Source of the DNA: Pseudanabaena sp. SR411
GTDB lineage: Bacteria > Cyanobacteriota > Cyanobacteriia > Pseudanabaenales > Pseudanabaenaceae
Reading direction: 5' to 3'
Assembly (NCBI RefSeq): GCF_002251945.1
Contig: NZ_NDHW01000084.1
Location: 21,742-85,741, forward strand
DNA length: 64,000 nt
Shown: positions 1 through 7,181 of the stretch, one piece after another
How positions within the stretch are numbered: the first letter of the stretch is position 1
Layout of the letters: every line of letters starts with the position of its first letter
The notes under the pieces: generated by a model
What the model was told of the DNA's origin: nothing
The model's input: only the letters and a program-made list of their open reading frames with translations
Database searches by the model: none
Position numbers and translations under genes: made by a program

Positions 1-357
1 GAAGTGGAATACTACCAATTGGTATGGTCCACCGTTGTATAGCCATTCGTCGAGGCTATCTGCTTCCCAAATGGGGTAAAAGTGCAAGCCAATCGCGTTT
101 GAAGATGGTACGACTGCGCCAGAAATCATGTTGTTTCCAAATAGCAAGGAACCTGCTACTGGTTCACGAATTCCGTCGATATCGACTGGAGGCGCGGCGA
201 TGAAGGCGATGATGAAGCAAATTGTGGCGGAGAGCAAGCAAGGGATCATGATTACGCCGAACCAGCCTACATATAGGCGGTTTTCGGTGCTGGTGATCCA
301 ATTGCAAAACTGATCCCACAGTGATGCGCTTTCGCGTCTTTGTACTGCTGTTGTCAT
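1..357 (-). CDS. psbA: Photosystem II D1 protein, 5' part (gene runs off the window)
   Basis: The first 119 residues of the D1 reaction-centre protein are present, starting at the ATG at 357 and leaving the window in frame. D1 is a thylakoid membrane protein that carries most ligands of the water-oxidising Mn cluster and binds P680 chlorophyll and QB; those ligands lie in the missing C-terminal part. The start MTTAVQ, the segment ending [11 protein letters not shown], the first membrane helix, and the stretch with [15 protein letters not shown] and [15 protein letters not shown] are diagnostic. The motif WEADSLDEW has Asp where WEAASLDEW is common. Without the distal part the D1 isoform (high-light, low-light or D1') cannot be decided. 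Confidence 0.97.
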   Translation of the reverse strand, partial: MTTAVQRRESASLWDQFCNWITSTENRLYVGWFGVIMIPCLLSATICFIIAFIAAPPVDIDGIREPVAGSLLFGNNMISGAVVPSSNAIGLHFYPIWEADSLDEWLYNGGPYQLVVFHF

Positions 358-428
358 GATTGCAAATAAAACCCTAAGGGAATGAATAAGTTATGAAGAT
401 TTATATATAAGCTTGCGCTTATGTATAT

Positions 429-458
429 AGACTACATTGAAGTATTGAGTAATGTAAA
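429..458 (-). promoter_or_regulatory. Possible psbA promoter
   Basis: Read on the minus strand, TTTACA (453-458) is followed 18 bases later by TAGTCT (429-434) inside a TA-rich run, about 75 bases upstream of the D1 start. TTTACA is a common -35 in cyanobacterial psbA genes, but the -10 match is weak and overlapping TATATA alternatives exist. Confidence 0.35.
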
Positions 459-515
459 TAGTTAAATCTTAAATCTATCTATAGTTCAATGCGATCGCTA
501 ACAAGCCCTCAACAT

Positions 516-1412
516 TTAGAAATGACCGATCATTTTGACTTCGGTTTCCAGTACTACACCATAGCGATCGCTGATCACAGTTTGAATGTGTTTAATGAGA
601 CTGAAAATATCACTAGCTTTTGCATGACCGAGATTAACAATGAAGTTGGCATGTAATTCTGAGACTTGAGCATTGCCAATTTGATAGCCTTTCAGTCCAG
701 CATCTTGAATGAGTTGAGCCGCAAATTGGGGTAAAGGATTGCGGAAAACGCTGCCGCAGTTTGGCAAGTGATAGGGCTGTGTAGTATGTCTTACTTTGAG
801 CTTTGCCTCCGTATCCGCCGTGATCGCCTCTGGATCACCACCAGTCTGAAATTTGAAAGTTGCATCTGTGACTAATAGTAATGATGCTTGTAAAGCCGAG
901 GTACGATAGCTGAAATCCAAATCCTGAGGATAAATTAGCTTAGGTTCACCAGCTAAAGTGACGGTCTGCACTGACACGACACAATCCGCTGCACATCCAC
1001 CCTGCGCTCCTGCATTCATCACTACTAGTCCACCCACCGTCCCAGGGATGCCAACTGCCCACTCAAACCCCGACCAACCATGACTAGCCGCTTGCATGGC
1101 TAAACGTGCCACAGGTTCGCCTGAGGCAGCCGTAACTTGTCCAGATTGCTCGTCAAACTCAATCCCACGTAGATGTCGGGTGCAGATCACTAAACCCGCT
1201 AAACCTTGATCGCTAATTAAGAGATTGCTCCCTGCACCAATAATCGTGATCGGTAAATGGAGATCGCTAGCCCATATCAGACTATCGGCTAGTTCTGTAG
1301 ATGTGCGAGGCGAAATAAAGTACTCAGCCGCACCACCAACTCGCATCGAAGTTAGCCCTGCTAGAGCTACGTTCGAGCGAATTGGAATTTGGGTTTGGAG
1401 ATCGAGTGACAT
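516..1412 (-). CDS. murB: UDP-N-acetylenolpyruvoylglucosamine reductase MurB
   Basis: 298 residues. MurB reduces the enolpyruvyl group of UDP-GlcNAc-enolpyruvate to a lactyl group with NADPH and FAD, giving UDP-MurNAc in cytoplasmic peptidoglycan synthesis. The FAD-binding fold is visible near the N-terminus (TSMRVGGAAEYF, then IIGAGSNLLISDQGL) with GIPGTVGG in the middle; the C-terminal part has NCGSVFRNP, containing the catalytic Ser, and a terminal Glu region (VVLETEVKMIG). Length suits the shorter type-II enzymes. It lies 16 bases downstream of murC in the same direction, so the two are probably co-transcribed. Confidence 0.95.
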   Translation of the reverse strand: MSLDLQTQIPIRSNVALAGLTSMRVGGAAEYFISPRTSTELADSLIWASDLHLPITIIGAGSNLLISDQGLAGLVICTRHLRGIEFDEQSGQVTAASGEPVARLAMQAASHGWSGFEWAVGIPGTVGGLVVMNAGAQGGCAADCVVSVQTVTLAGEPKLIYPQDLDFSYRTSALQASLLLVTDATFKFQTGGDPEAITADTEAKLKVRHTTQPYHLPNCGSVFRNPLPQFAAQLIQDAGLKGYQIGNAQVSELHANFIVNLGHAKASDIFSLIKHIQTVISDRYGVVLETEVKMIGHF

Positions 1413-1428
1413 CGGCTTGGGAGTAAAA

Positions 1429-2823
1429 CTAATTAATAGAGGGCTCGCAAAGCGATTCCTCTATTTCTTTCATTGTTGGCGCGATTGCCTGATTGAGATT
1501 ACCAGCGCCAAGAAATACGGCGAGATCTCCAGATTGCAGTTTTTTGACTAAAAATGCTTGGACATCTTTGAGGGTTGGCAAATAATGCACTTGATCTCGC
1601 ACGGAGGCGATCGCTTCAGCAACTTGTTCTCCTGTAATCTTGCCATCGTAGGGTTCACTGGCGGCATAGATATCGGTAACAATCACCATGTCAGCATCGG
1701 TAAAGGAATGGCTAAACTCTGATAAAAATCGGTGGGTGCGGCTATAGCGATGGGGCTGAAAGATAGCAACTACCCGACTAGTAGTATTTTGTTGTCTGGC
1801 TGAGGCAAGCGTGGCAATAATCTCGCTAGGGTGATGGGCATAGTCATCGACAAAAGTAATCCCGTTATGCACACCTTTAATCTCAAAGCGGCGACTAGCA
1901 CCGACAAAATCAGGTAAAGCATCAGCGATCGCCTGCCATTCAACGCCCACATAACGCGCCACAGCGATCGCAGCGAGAACATTACTGAGATTATGCTTAC
2001 CAAGGAGTCCTACTGAAATTCGCCCCAAAGTTTTGCCGCGTTCAATCACTAACGCTTGCGTATCCGATGGGGTGTAATTCACTTCCGACACGGTATAGTC
2101 TGCTGTCGGATCGCTCAGACTATAAGTAATATCTGAATGAATATACTCTTTAACTGTTGGGCAATCAATACATCCAACTACTACTTCACAACGTTTCGCA
2201 AAAGTCTCAAAAATTTCAACAACTTGTTCAAGGCTGTGGTAGTGGTCAGGATGATCTAGCTCAATATTGGTGATAATGCCAATGTGAGACAAAAATTTAA
2301 CCAAGGTTCCATCGGATTCATCAGCCTCAGCAACTAGATATTTGCCATTGCCTAGACGGGCATTGCCTTGCCAAGCAGCGACTTCGCCACCGATGATAAT
2401 ACTAGGGTCAAGTCCTGCTTTGAGCAGTAAAAATCCCACTAAGCTACTGGTCGTCGTTTTGCCATGCGTACCTGCAACCGAAATCGCTTGAAATTGTTCG
2501 ATCAAGGCAGCTAATAAATCAGAACGATGCAAAATTGGCAATCCGTTCGCTAGCGCAACTTGAAATTCGGGATTTTGTTGGTTGATCGCAGTCGAACAGA
2601 CAATTTGAGGAGCATTTGCTAGATCAATATTATCTGCATGATGCCCTTGAAAAATTTTTACACCAAGATCCTGTAGCTTTTGAGTGATGCGATTGCTACT
2701 AAGATCTGAGCCAGATACCGTAAATCCTTGCTTCGCTAAGATATAGGCGATCGCCGACATACCGATCCCGCCAATACCCACAAAATGAAAAGGTCTACCG
2801 CTGAAATCAACTGGATTCAGCAT
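1429..2823 (-). CDS. murC: UDP-N-acetylmuramate--L-alanine ligase MurC
   Basis: 464 residues. MurC adds L-alanine to UDP-MurNAc using ATP, the first step of the stem peptide. The N-terminal Rossmann motif HFVGIGGIGMSAIA binds the UDP substrate, the P-loop VAGTHGKTTTSS binds ATP, and the Mur-ligase signatures TNIELDHPDHY and DDYAHHPSEI follow. The ATG at 2823 directly precedes the conserved core, so the start is well supported. It is the first gene of a murC-murB pair: the product of MurB is the substrate of MurC. Confidence 0.97.
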   Translation of the reverse strand: MLNPVDFSGRPFHFVGIGGIGMSAIAYILAKQGFTVSGSDLSSNRITQKLQDLGVKIFQGHHADNIDLANAPQIVCSTAINQQNPEFQVALANGLPILHRSDLLAALIEQFQAISVAGTHGKTTTSSLVGFLLLKAGLDPSIIIGGEVAAWQGNARLGNGKYLVAEADESDGTLVKFLSHIGIITNIELDHPDHYHSLEQVVEIFETFAKRCEVVVGCIDCPTVKEYIHSDITYSLSDPTADYTVSEVNYTPSDTQALVIERGKTLGRISVGLLGKHNLSNVLAAIAVARYVGVEWQAIADALPDFVGASRRFEIKGVHNGITFVDDYAHHPSEIIATLASARQQNTTSRVVAIFQPHRYSRTHRFLSEFSHSFTDADMVIVTDIYAASEPYDGKITGEQVAEAIASVRDQVHYLPTLKDVQAFLVKKLQSGDLAVFLGAGNLNQAIAPTMKEIEESLCEPSIN

Positions 2824-2898
2824 TTATACTTCTTACCTACCAAATAACGAGCCTAATAATAACAGATCAAAAGGTGCTGATTCGCGTCACATTGTGAT

Positions 2899-3591
2899 TT
2901 AAACCATCAGGGATTCTAACCCTTCAGGGTTGAGGATGCACAACACATCACGCTCAGGGATACGCTGAATCAAATTTTTGCGCTCTAGTTTACCCAGTAC
3001 ACGAGTTACTGTCTCTCTAGCTAAACCACTGAGACTACTAAGTTCACGGTGAGGTAAATTGGGGATTTCTAAACCACCACTGACTTTTGTCCCTTGTCCT
3101 TCAGCCAGAAAGAGAAGAACATCGGCAACGCGAGAAGTGCTATCAGCTTCCCGCAAGCGTAACCGTCGATTAACTTGGCGCAAGCGCTTTGCCATAAGCC
3201 TTGCTAGATGTATGCCTGCGGTTGGCTCTGTTTCAATCAGATGTACAAAATCTGAAGCTGGGAGGCTGCCAATGGTTGTGGGCGTGAGCGTAATTACATC
3301 GGTTGATCGCGGTACTTGATCAAGGGGAGCCATTTCGCCGAACATTTCGCCAAAACCCAAAATATTCAGGGTGATTTCTTTGCCATCGAGATTATAGGTG
3401 CGGATTTTTGCCCAGCCTTCCAAGATGAAATAAACTGAGTTGCCCCAGTCATTTTCCAGCAAAATTACTTGATCGGCTGGATGGCTACGTGTGACCATGT
3501 GGGCTGTTGCCCTAATAACGGCTTCATCAGGTAGCCCCACAAAGAATGGGGCGGACATAATTTTTTGCTGAAGATCAGTTCCATCCCGCAT
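2899..3591 (-). CDS. Crp/Fnr-family transcriptional regulator
   Basis: 230 residues. An N-terminal cyclic-nucleotide-binding-type beta barrel (about 15-130, with GWAKIRTYNLDGKE and GFGEMFGEMAPLD) is joined by a long dimerisation helix rich in Arg (MAKRLRQVNRRLRLRE) to a C-terminal winged helix-turn-helix with the recognition segment HRELSSLSGLARETVTRVL. The barrel has FGE but lacks the clear cAMP-pocket R-S pair of Crp, so the ligand is unknown, and no Fnr-type cysteine cluster is present. It is not NtcA by its recognition helix. It shares direction with murC but is separated by 75 bases. Confidence 0.88.
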   Translation of the reverse strand: MRDGTDLQQKIMSAPFFVGLPDEAVIRATAHMVTRSHPADQVILLENDWGNSVYFILEGWAKIRTYNLDGKEITLNILGFGEMFGEMAPLDQVPRSTDVITLTPTTIGSLPASDFVHLIETEPTAGIHLARLMAKRLRQVNRRLRLREADSTSRVADVLLFLAEGQGTKVSGGLEIPNLPHRELSSLSGLARETVTRVLGKLERKNLIQRIPERDVLCILNPEGLESLMV

Positions 3592-3749
3592 AGTGGCTGC
3601 TCGTAGCTCTTAAAATTTTTCTGTAAGTAATAACTCTATCCGAGTTTGTGGCCATAGGTATTACCAATCAGCACAATGACTTAGTTATTGTAGTTAATTG
3701 AGAACCCAAATCTAAAGCAATTTACGATTAAGTAACCCACAAAATAAAA

Positions 3750-3798
3750 GAACCGATTTAATGGCTAGGCAAAGCCGAGCCATTAAATCGCAGAACCT
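3750..3798. repeat. Imperfect palindrome, AAGAACC family
   Basis: Arms GATTTAATGGCT and AGCCATTAAATC (3755-3789) close a loop around AGGCAAAGCCG. The outer bases AGAACCGATTT and AAATCGCAGAACC are shared with copies near 6099, 7092, 30139 and 54638. It occupies the 323-base spacer upstream of the Crp/Fnr gene; the rest of that spacer is AT-rich with nothing else recognised. Confidence 0.7.
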
Positions 3799-3914
3799 TT
3801 AAGAAAAACCTTTTAACAAATATTTGGTTTCTTGTATCAGCAGTGCAAGGCTATGTAGATTAGGGCAGCATTTATCCAAATAGGTGCGGTGCTTTATTTA
3901 ACTAGATTAATTTA

Positions 3915-4406
3915 TTAATTTGCGTTCCCAAGTAGTTTGTGTAACCTTGAGGCAAGAGATTTAATAAGTCCGTTGGGATGAGTTTCTTCGGTAGGGGCGA
4001 TCGATGCTTCAATGTCGGCAACAACTTCGGGAGGGAGATCTAGTATCCTAACTAGTCTTTGATAAGCTGCTGCCTCGTCAAGGTTGATCATGGGTTCATC
4101 AGGATTGCGCCGACTAGCTTGGATTACTTGGTAGCCAAGCCTGAGGGTCATTTTTCGATCTTCAACACTTTTGATGTTGGGTACAACTTCTTCTAGAGGA
4201 ATATTTTGTCCTAAATAATCTTTGAGACGAGTTTTCAGCGCATTACGTTCTGTTTCGTTTTTGGCAAATAACATTGCAAATTCATCAAGCATCAGCCGAA
4301 TTTCATCAGGCTCCAGCTTGCCATCAGCCCAAGCCATTGCTGCTACAGCCCGAAGCATATCCATCTGACGAGGACTAATCGGAGGTGGGAGTTCTTGAGG
4401 TGTCAT
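3915..4406 (-). CDS. TerB-like domain protein
   Basis: 163 residues from the ATG at 4406, preferred because AAGG lies eight bases upstream; an in-frame ATG at 4445 would add 13 residues. The helical core with MLRAVAAMAWADGKLEPDEIRLM resembles the TerB/DjlA acidic helical family, where an Asp-Gly-x-Leu loop with following acidic residues can bind metal. A second such half (residues about 85-140) follows. No tellurite-resistance genes are nearby, so TerB describes the fold, not a role. Probably soluble. Confidence 0.6.
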   Translation of the reverse strand: MTPQELPPPISPRQMDMLRAVAAMAWADGKLEPDEIRLMLDEFAMLFAKNETERNALKTRLKDYLGQNIPLEEVVPNIKSVEDRKMTLRLGYQVIQASRRNPDEPMINLDEAAAYQRLVRILDLPPEVVADIEASIAPTEETHPNGLIKSLASRLHKLLGNAN

Positions 4407-4516
4407 AGATTTACCCTTAGCCAAGTTTGTTTGCCAAATATGCACAAATCATAGGCTAGATTCCATAAAAATATGTCTTACTTTATTAATGTTTATAGCA
4501 TTCGCCATATTTTTGT

Positions 4517-4555
4517 AAATAGAGTTGACGGTGCTTTGCGCCGTCAACTCTATTT
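4517..4555. terminator. Palindrome at the 3' end of the 4554 gene
   Basis: 15-bp arms AAATAGAGTTGACGG and CCGTCAACTCTATTT flank TGCTTTGCG, which can itself pair as TGC-TTT-GCG to leave a three-base loop. The stop codon (minus strand, 4554-4556) overlaps the outer arm. Confidence 0.6.
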
Positions 4556-5078
4556 ATGGATTGATTAGCTTTTGTTTAAGTAAATCGACATTTACGGCGC
4601 TTAAATCCACTTGAATTTCTAAGCGTTGTTTTTCGTCACGAAATAGTAATACTGCATCACCATTAGGTTGAATGATGCTACCAAACTGCGGATCATTGAC
4701 TTGAATTTTTTGGTAGACGATTTTAGGGAGGGTGATGCGGAGTTGGTAGCTACGACCTGAAGATGGCAGGATGTCTAGCTGTTGAGTAAATAGATTGAGT
4801 TGAAGATAGCCGACGGAGATATTACGTTCGTCTGGGCTATTGGGTTTATACCAATAGAGGGTAATGCCTCGAAGGCTTGGTGTTTGAATTGCAAAGGTTT
4901 CGTCGAGAGCTTGTTTGTTCCAGTCGATCGCATTGCGATCGCTATTTTCAGTCAAGGGGCGTTGTTGCCAAATAATTTCTTGACCTGCAAGAGATGTCCA
5001 CCATTGGGCAATGCGGGCAAGATTGGCTTCAGCATCTGGTTCAGTGCTTCCAAGTGTCCAAGTAATGGTTGATTCCAT
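4554..5078 (-). CDS. Conserved hypothetical protein
   Basis: 174 residues, family not recognised. The N-terminal part has many Trp residues (ITWTLGS, QWWTSLAG, IIWQQRP), then LRGITLYWYKP and an alternating hydrophobic pattern suggesting beta strands. No signal peptide or membrane helix is apparent, so it is probably cytoplasmic. It is divergent from tatA with a 78-base shared upstream region, and it ends in a stop-overlapping palindrome. Coding looks real from codon use and a HIP1 site within the frame. Confidence 0.7.
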   Translation of the reverse strand: MESTITWTLGSTEPDAEANLARIAQWWTSLAGQEIIWQQRPLTENSDRNAIDWNKQALDETFAIQTPSLRGITLYWYKPNSPDERNISVGYLQLNLFTQQLDILPSSGRSYQLRITLPKIVYQKIQVNDPQFGSIIQPNGDAVLLFRDEKQRLEIQVDLSAVNVDLLKQKLINP

Positions 5079-5156
5079 TATTTTTAGGTGCGTTTAATTT
5101 GACATTTGCGTAGAGAATAAAAGCATAGCAGATGCATTTGAGGAGATCTAAGAGAA

Positions 5157-5336
5157 ATGTTTGGAATTGGCTGGCCAGAGGTAATTGTGATTTCGCTTGT
5201 GGGTGTGGCAATCTTTGGGGCAAAGCGCATCCCTGAAATTGGTCGCAGTGTGGGACAGGCTTTGCGTGGATTTCAAGATGAAGTAAAGGGTAATGGGGAA
5301 ACTACTGATGAGTCAGGCTCTCAAGATAAAAGCTAA
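5157..5336 (+). CDS. tatA: Sec-independent protein translocase subunit TatA
   Basis: 59 residues. TatA forms the pore-like component of the twin-arginine pathway, which exports folded proteins across plasma and thylakoid membranes. The sequence begins MFGIGWPEVIVIS, a single membrane helix, followed by the FGAKRIPEIGRSVGQ amphipathic helix and an acidic polar tail. AGGAGA ends about ten bases before the ATG. No tatC is adjacent. TatA and TatB homologues are short and alike; the FGxKRxPE motif and length favour TatA. Confidence 0.9.
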   Translation: MFGIGWPEVIVISLVGVAIFGAKRIPEIGRSVGQALRGFQDEVKGNGETTDESGSQDKS

Positions 5337-5370
5337 TAATTTTCAGCGCCTATGGCGCTGAAAATTATTA
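5334..5370. terminator. Bidirectional palindrome carrying both stop codons (tatA/tsaE)
   Basis: A perfect palindrome with 17-bp arms and loop TAT. Its first three bases are the TAA of tatA and its last three are the reverse-complement stop of tsaE. A and T runs at both ends fit a bidirectional intrinsic terminator for this convergent pair. Confidence 0.85.
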
Positions 5371-5919
5371 AAATTCCCCCTTGTTCAGCATTTCAACATA
5401 GGATGAACCTTGAGCGATGAGTTGAATTAAACGTCCTTCGGGTAAAGTCTTCAGGAATTCTTCGTCTTCGTCTGGAGATGCCTCAAGATTGGGGGATTGT
5501 TGCTCAGGCGATCGCCCTGGTATTGAGAGATTAATCTTGAGATGCTTTGGCGGAATGGTAAGTAGTTTACTAGCCCATTCGATCGCTACGACACCAAGGG
5601 GAAAATCTTCGCCGCGCCAATATTCTGCTAAATGTAGGTTGGGAACTTGGGATGGCTCTAGTCGATAAAGATCAATGTGATAAAGTGGCAGGCGACCTTC
5701 GGTATATTCATCAATTAGGGTAAATGTTGGACTAGTGATCGTGGTGCTAATCCCAAGTGCGCGACCAAAGGCTTGCATAAAAGTGGTTTTGCCACTGCCG
5801 AGATTGCCTTCGAGCAGAATAATTGTCCCTGCGGTAACAAGTTGAGCTAGTTTGGTGGCGATCGCTTGAGTTTCATCAAGATTATTGGCATAAAGCTCAA
5901 TCTTTACAGTCTCAGTCAT
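5368..5919 (-). CDS. tsaE: tRNA threonylcarbamoyladenosine biosynthesis ATPase TsaE
   Basis: 183 residues. TsaE is the P-loop ATPase that works with TsaB and TsaD to make t6A37 in ANN-decoding tRNAs. The Walker A motif GNLGSGKTTF, the conserved SPTFTLIDEY, and HIDLYRLE followed by an acidic EYWRGEDF segment are typical. A low-complexity Ser/Pro/Glu linker (about 135-160) precedes the C-terminus and makes it slightly longer than the usual 150-160 residues. Convergent with tatA. Confidence 0.93.
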   Translation of the reverse strand: MTETVKIELYANNLDETQAIATKLAQLVTAGTIILLEGNLGSGKTTFMQAFGRALGISTTITSPTFTLIDEYTEGRLPLYHIDLYRLEPSQVPNLHLAEYWRGEDFPLGVVAIEWASKLLTIPPKHLKINLSIPGRSPEQQSPNLEASPDEDEEFLKTLPEGRLIQLIAQGSSYVEMLNKGEF

Positions 5920-5945
5920 AATTCGGGTAAACTTTTGTACTATAG

Positions 5946-6036
5946 GTTTTCATTTTGCCAACGGCTCAATGAAAACACAAACCCTTACTGTAGTTGTTTT
6001 TTGTTTTGCGATTGAGTACACGTGCATTCGCAAAAC
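5946..6036. repeat. Two-hairpin composite repeat, copy A
   Basis: Hairpin 1 is GTTTTCATT...AATGAAAAC (5946-5976); hairpin 2 is GTTTTGCGA...TCGCAAAAC (6003-6036). The linker has CTTACTG and a T-rich run ending in GTTTT. The same order of hairpin, CTTACTG, T-run and second hairpin recurs at 34575-34655, though hairpin 2 differs in sequence. This fills much of the spacer between tsaE and moaC. Confidence 0.65.
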
Positions 6037-6090
6037 ATTATAGGCGAAGGATTTAGCATCGCTAAGTGGTTAGGGTTGTGCAATTTAATA

Positions 6091-6146
6091 AAGAACAAGA
6101 TTTTTGATGGCGCGGCTTCGCCGCGCCATCAAAAATCGGTTCCTTG
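6091..6146. repeat. Palindrome, AAGAACC family
   Basis: Arms of 17 bp (GATTTTTGATGGCGCGG and its complement, 6099-6137) around loop CTTCG, with outer bases AAGAAC and GGTTCCTT that weakly pair. It shares outer bases with copies at 3750, 7092, 30139 and 54638. Confidence 0.7.
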
Positions 6147-6243
6147 TTTACAGCGCAGCCATCAACAATGACTAGCCATGGTTAAATTCTTCGCAGCCTT
6201 GTTTTATTTTTTATATTATTGAGCTAATTTCGGCAAAGTTTTT

Positions 6244-6756
6244 ATGGATACGGATATTCTTCAGTCACTCGCTCATCTTGATCAAAGTGGTAATGCTCAG
6301 ATGGTGGATGTGACTCATAAACCGCAAACGGTAAGACGGGCGATCGCTGTTTGCGAGATATCTATGAAAACAACAACATTGGACGCGATCCAAGCAGGGA
6401 ATGTAAAAAAGGGAGATGTGTTAGGCACAGCAAAACTAGCAGGAATTATGGCTGCGAAACAAACGTCTAGTTTGATCCCCATGTGTCATCCTGTGAATCT
6501 AACTAGTGTCGATGTCAGAATTATGCTAGATGAAAATATCCCTGGTTATCAAATTGAGGCTGAGGTCAAAACTAAGGCGGAAACTGGGGTAGAAATGGAA
6601 GCGATGACTGCTGCCACGATCGCGGCTTTAACCCTTTACGATATGGCTAAGTCGCTCGAAAAGACGATGATCATCTCCAATACAAGGTTGATACATAAGA
6701 GTGGGGGTAAGTCTGGGGATTTTAATGCCCCCAAAGGCGAATATTGCGATCTTTAA
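6244..6756 (+). CDS. moaC: Cyclic pyranopterin monophosphate synthase MoaC
   Basis: 170 residues. MoaC converts the MoaA product 3',8-cyclo-7,8-dihydro-GTP to cyclic pyranopterin monophosphate, the second step of molybdenum cofactor synthesis. Conserved features include [37 protein letters not shown] (the HP segment lies at the active site), and [19 protein letters not shown] near the C-terminus. No other moa genes are nearby. The molybdate enzyme served cannot be told from here. Confidence 0.96.
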   Translation: MDTDILQSLAHLDQSGNAQMVDVTHKPQTVRRAIAVCEISMKTTTLDAIQAGNVKKGDVLGTAKLAGIMAAKQTSSLIPMCHPVNLTSVDVRIMLDENIPGYQIEAEVKTKAETGVEMEAMTAATIAALTLYDMAKSLEKTMIISNTRLIHKSGGKSGDFNAPKGEYCDL

Positions 6757-6793
6757 AAGTAGAAGCCGTGATTCTTACGGCTTCTACTTTTAA
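6753..6793. terminator. Bidirectional palindrome carrying both stop codons (moaC/HMA)
   Basis: Arms TTAAAAGTAGAAGCCGT and the complement flank GATTCTT. The moaC TAA (6754-6756) and the HMA-gene stop (6790-6792, minus strand) lie symmetrically in the two outer arms. Confidence 0.8.
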
Positions 6794-6990
6794 GCTACTT
6801 TATGACCTGCGATAGCAATTAGTTCGCGAATTTTGACTTCAGTTAATTGACTTTCGACATCTAAAGACTTAGTTGTAGAGTCACCTGTAACTATTGCCGA
6901 TGCGTCAACAGCTTGGATTGCTTTGGTAATAGTTTCAATACAACTAGAACAACCGATGGAAGGAACAGAGAGCGTTAAATTCATAAACAA
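6790..6990 (-). CDS. Heavy-metal-associated (HMA) domain protein
   Basis: 66 residues, a single ferredoxin-like HMA domain. The metal site is GCSSC (GxxxC variant of CxxC: Cys14 and Cys17 with the MTCxxC pattern altered to IGCSSC). This resembles Atx1-type copper chaperones that deliver Cu(I) to CtaA and PacS ATPases, but no P-type ATPase is nearby and the Met of MxCxxC is replaced. An alternative start two codons in (ATG at 6984) is possible. Convergent with moaC. Confidence 0.75.
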   Translation of the reverse strand: MFMNLTLSVPSIGCSSCIETITKAIQAVDASAIVTGDSTTKSLDVESQLTEVKIRELIAIAGHKVA

Positions 6991-7077
6991 TTAATGTAAA
7001 GGTATAGCGATCGAAATTATAGTTGAGCCATGAAGCCTGAAGCATAGTTTCTATGTTTTAGGTTAGGGTATCGAAGT

Positions 7078-7155
7078 AAAATAAAGAGCCGTTTTTCCGT
7101 AGCGCGGCTTTGCCTCCCACGGAAAACTATTTCCTTATTAAATCGCAGAACCCTT
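7078..7155. repeat. Degenerate palindrome, AAGAACC family
   Basis: Arms GTTTTTCCGT and ACGGAAAAC (about 7093-7129) surround a decayed GC core. The flank AAAATAAAGAGCCG matches the start of the copy at 54638, and AAATCGCAGAACCCTT (7140-7155) matches 3784-3799. It lies just upstream of the kinase and includes an in-frame ATG at 7110, which I reject as the gene start for that reason. Confidence 0.65.
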
Positions 7156-7181
7156 GGTATTTGGTAGAGGCTTTGGCGACT

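Noticed and set aside
6150-6243. Possible riboswitch upstream of moaC
   Set aside because: No conserved Moco-element structure can be recognised; the space is mainly repeat and AT-rich sequence.
7110-7181. Upstream ATG at 7110 as the start of the photoreceptor kinase
   Set aside because: This stretch is a decayed palindromic repeat, not conserved coding; the ATG at 7182 begins the PAS-like domain.
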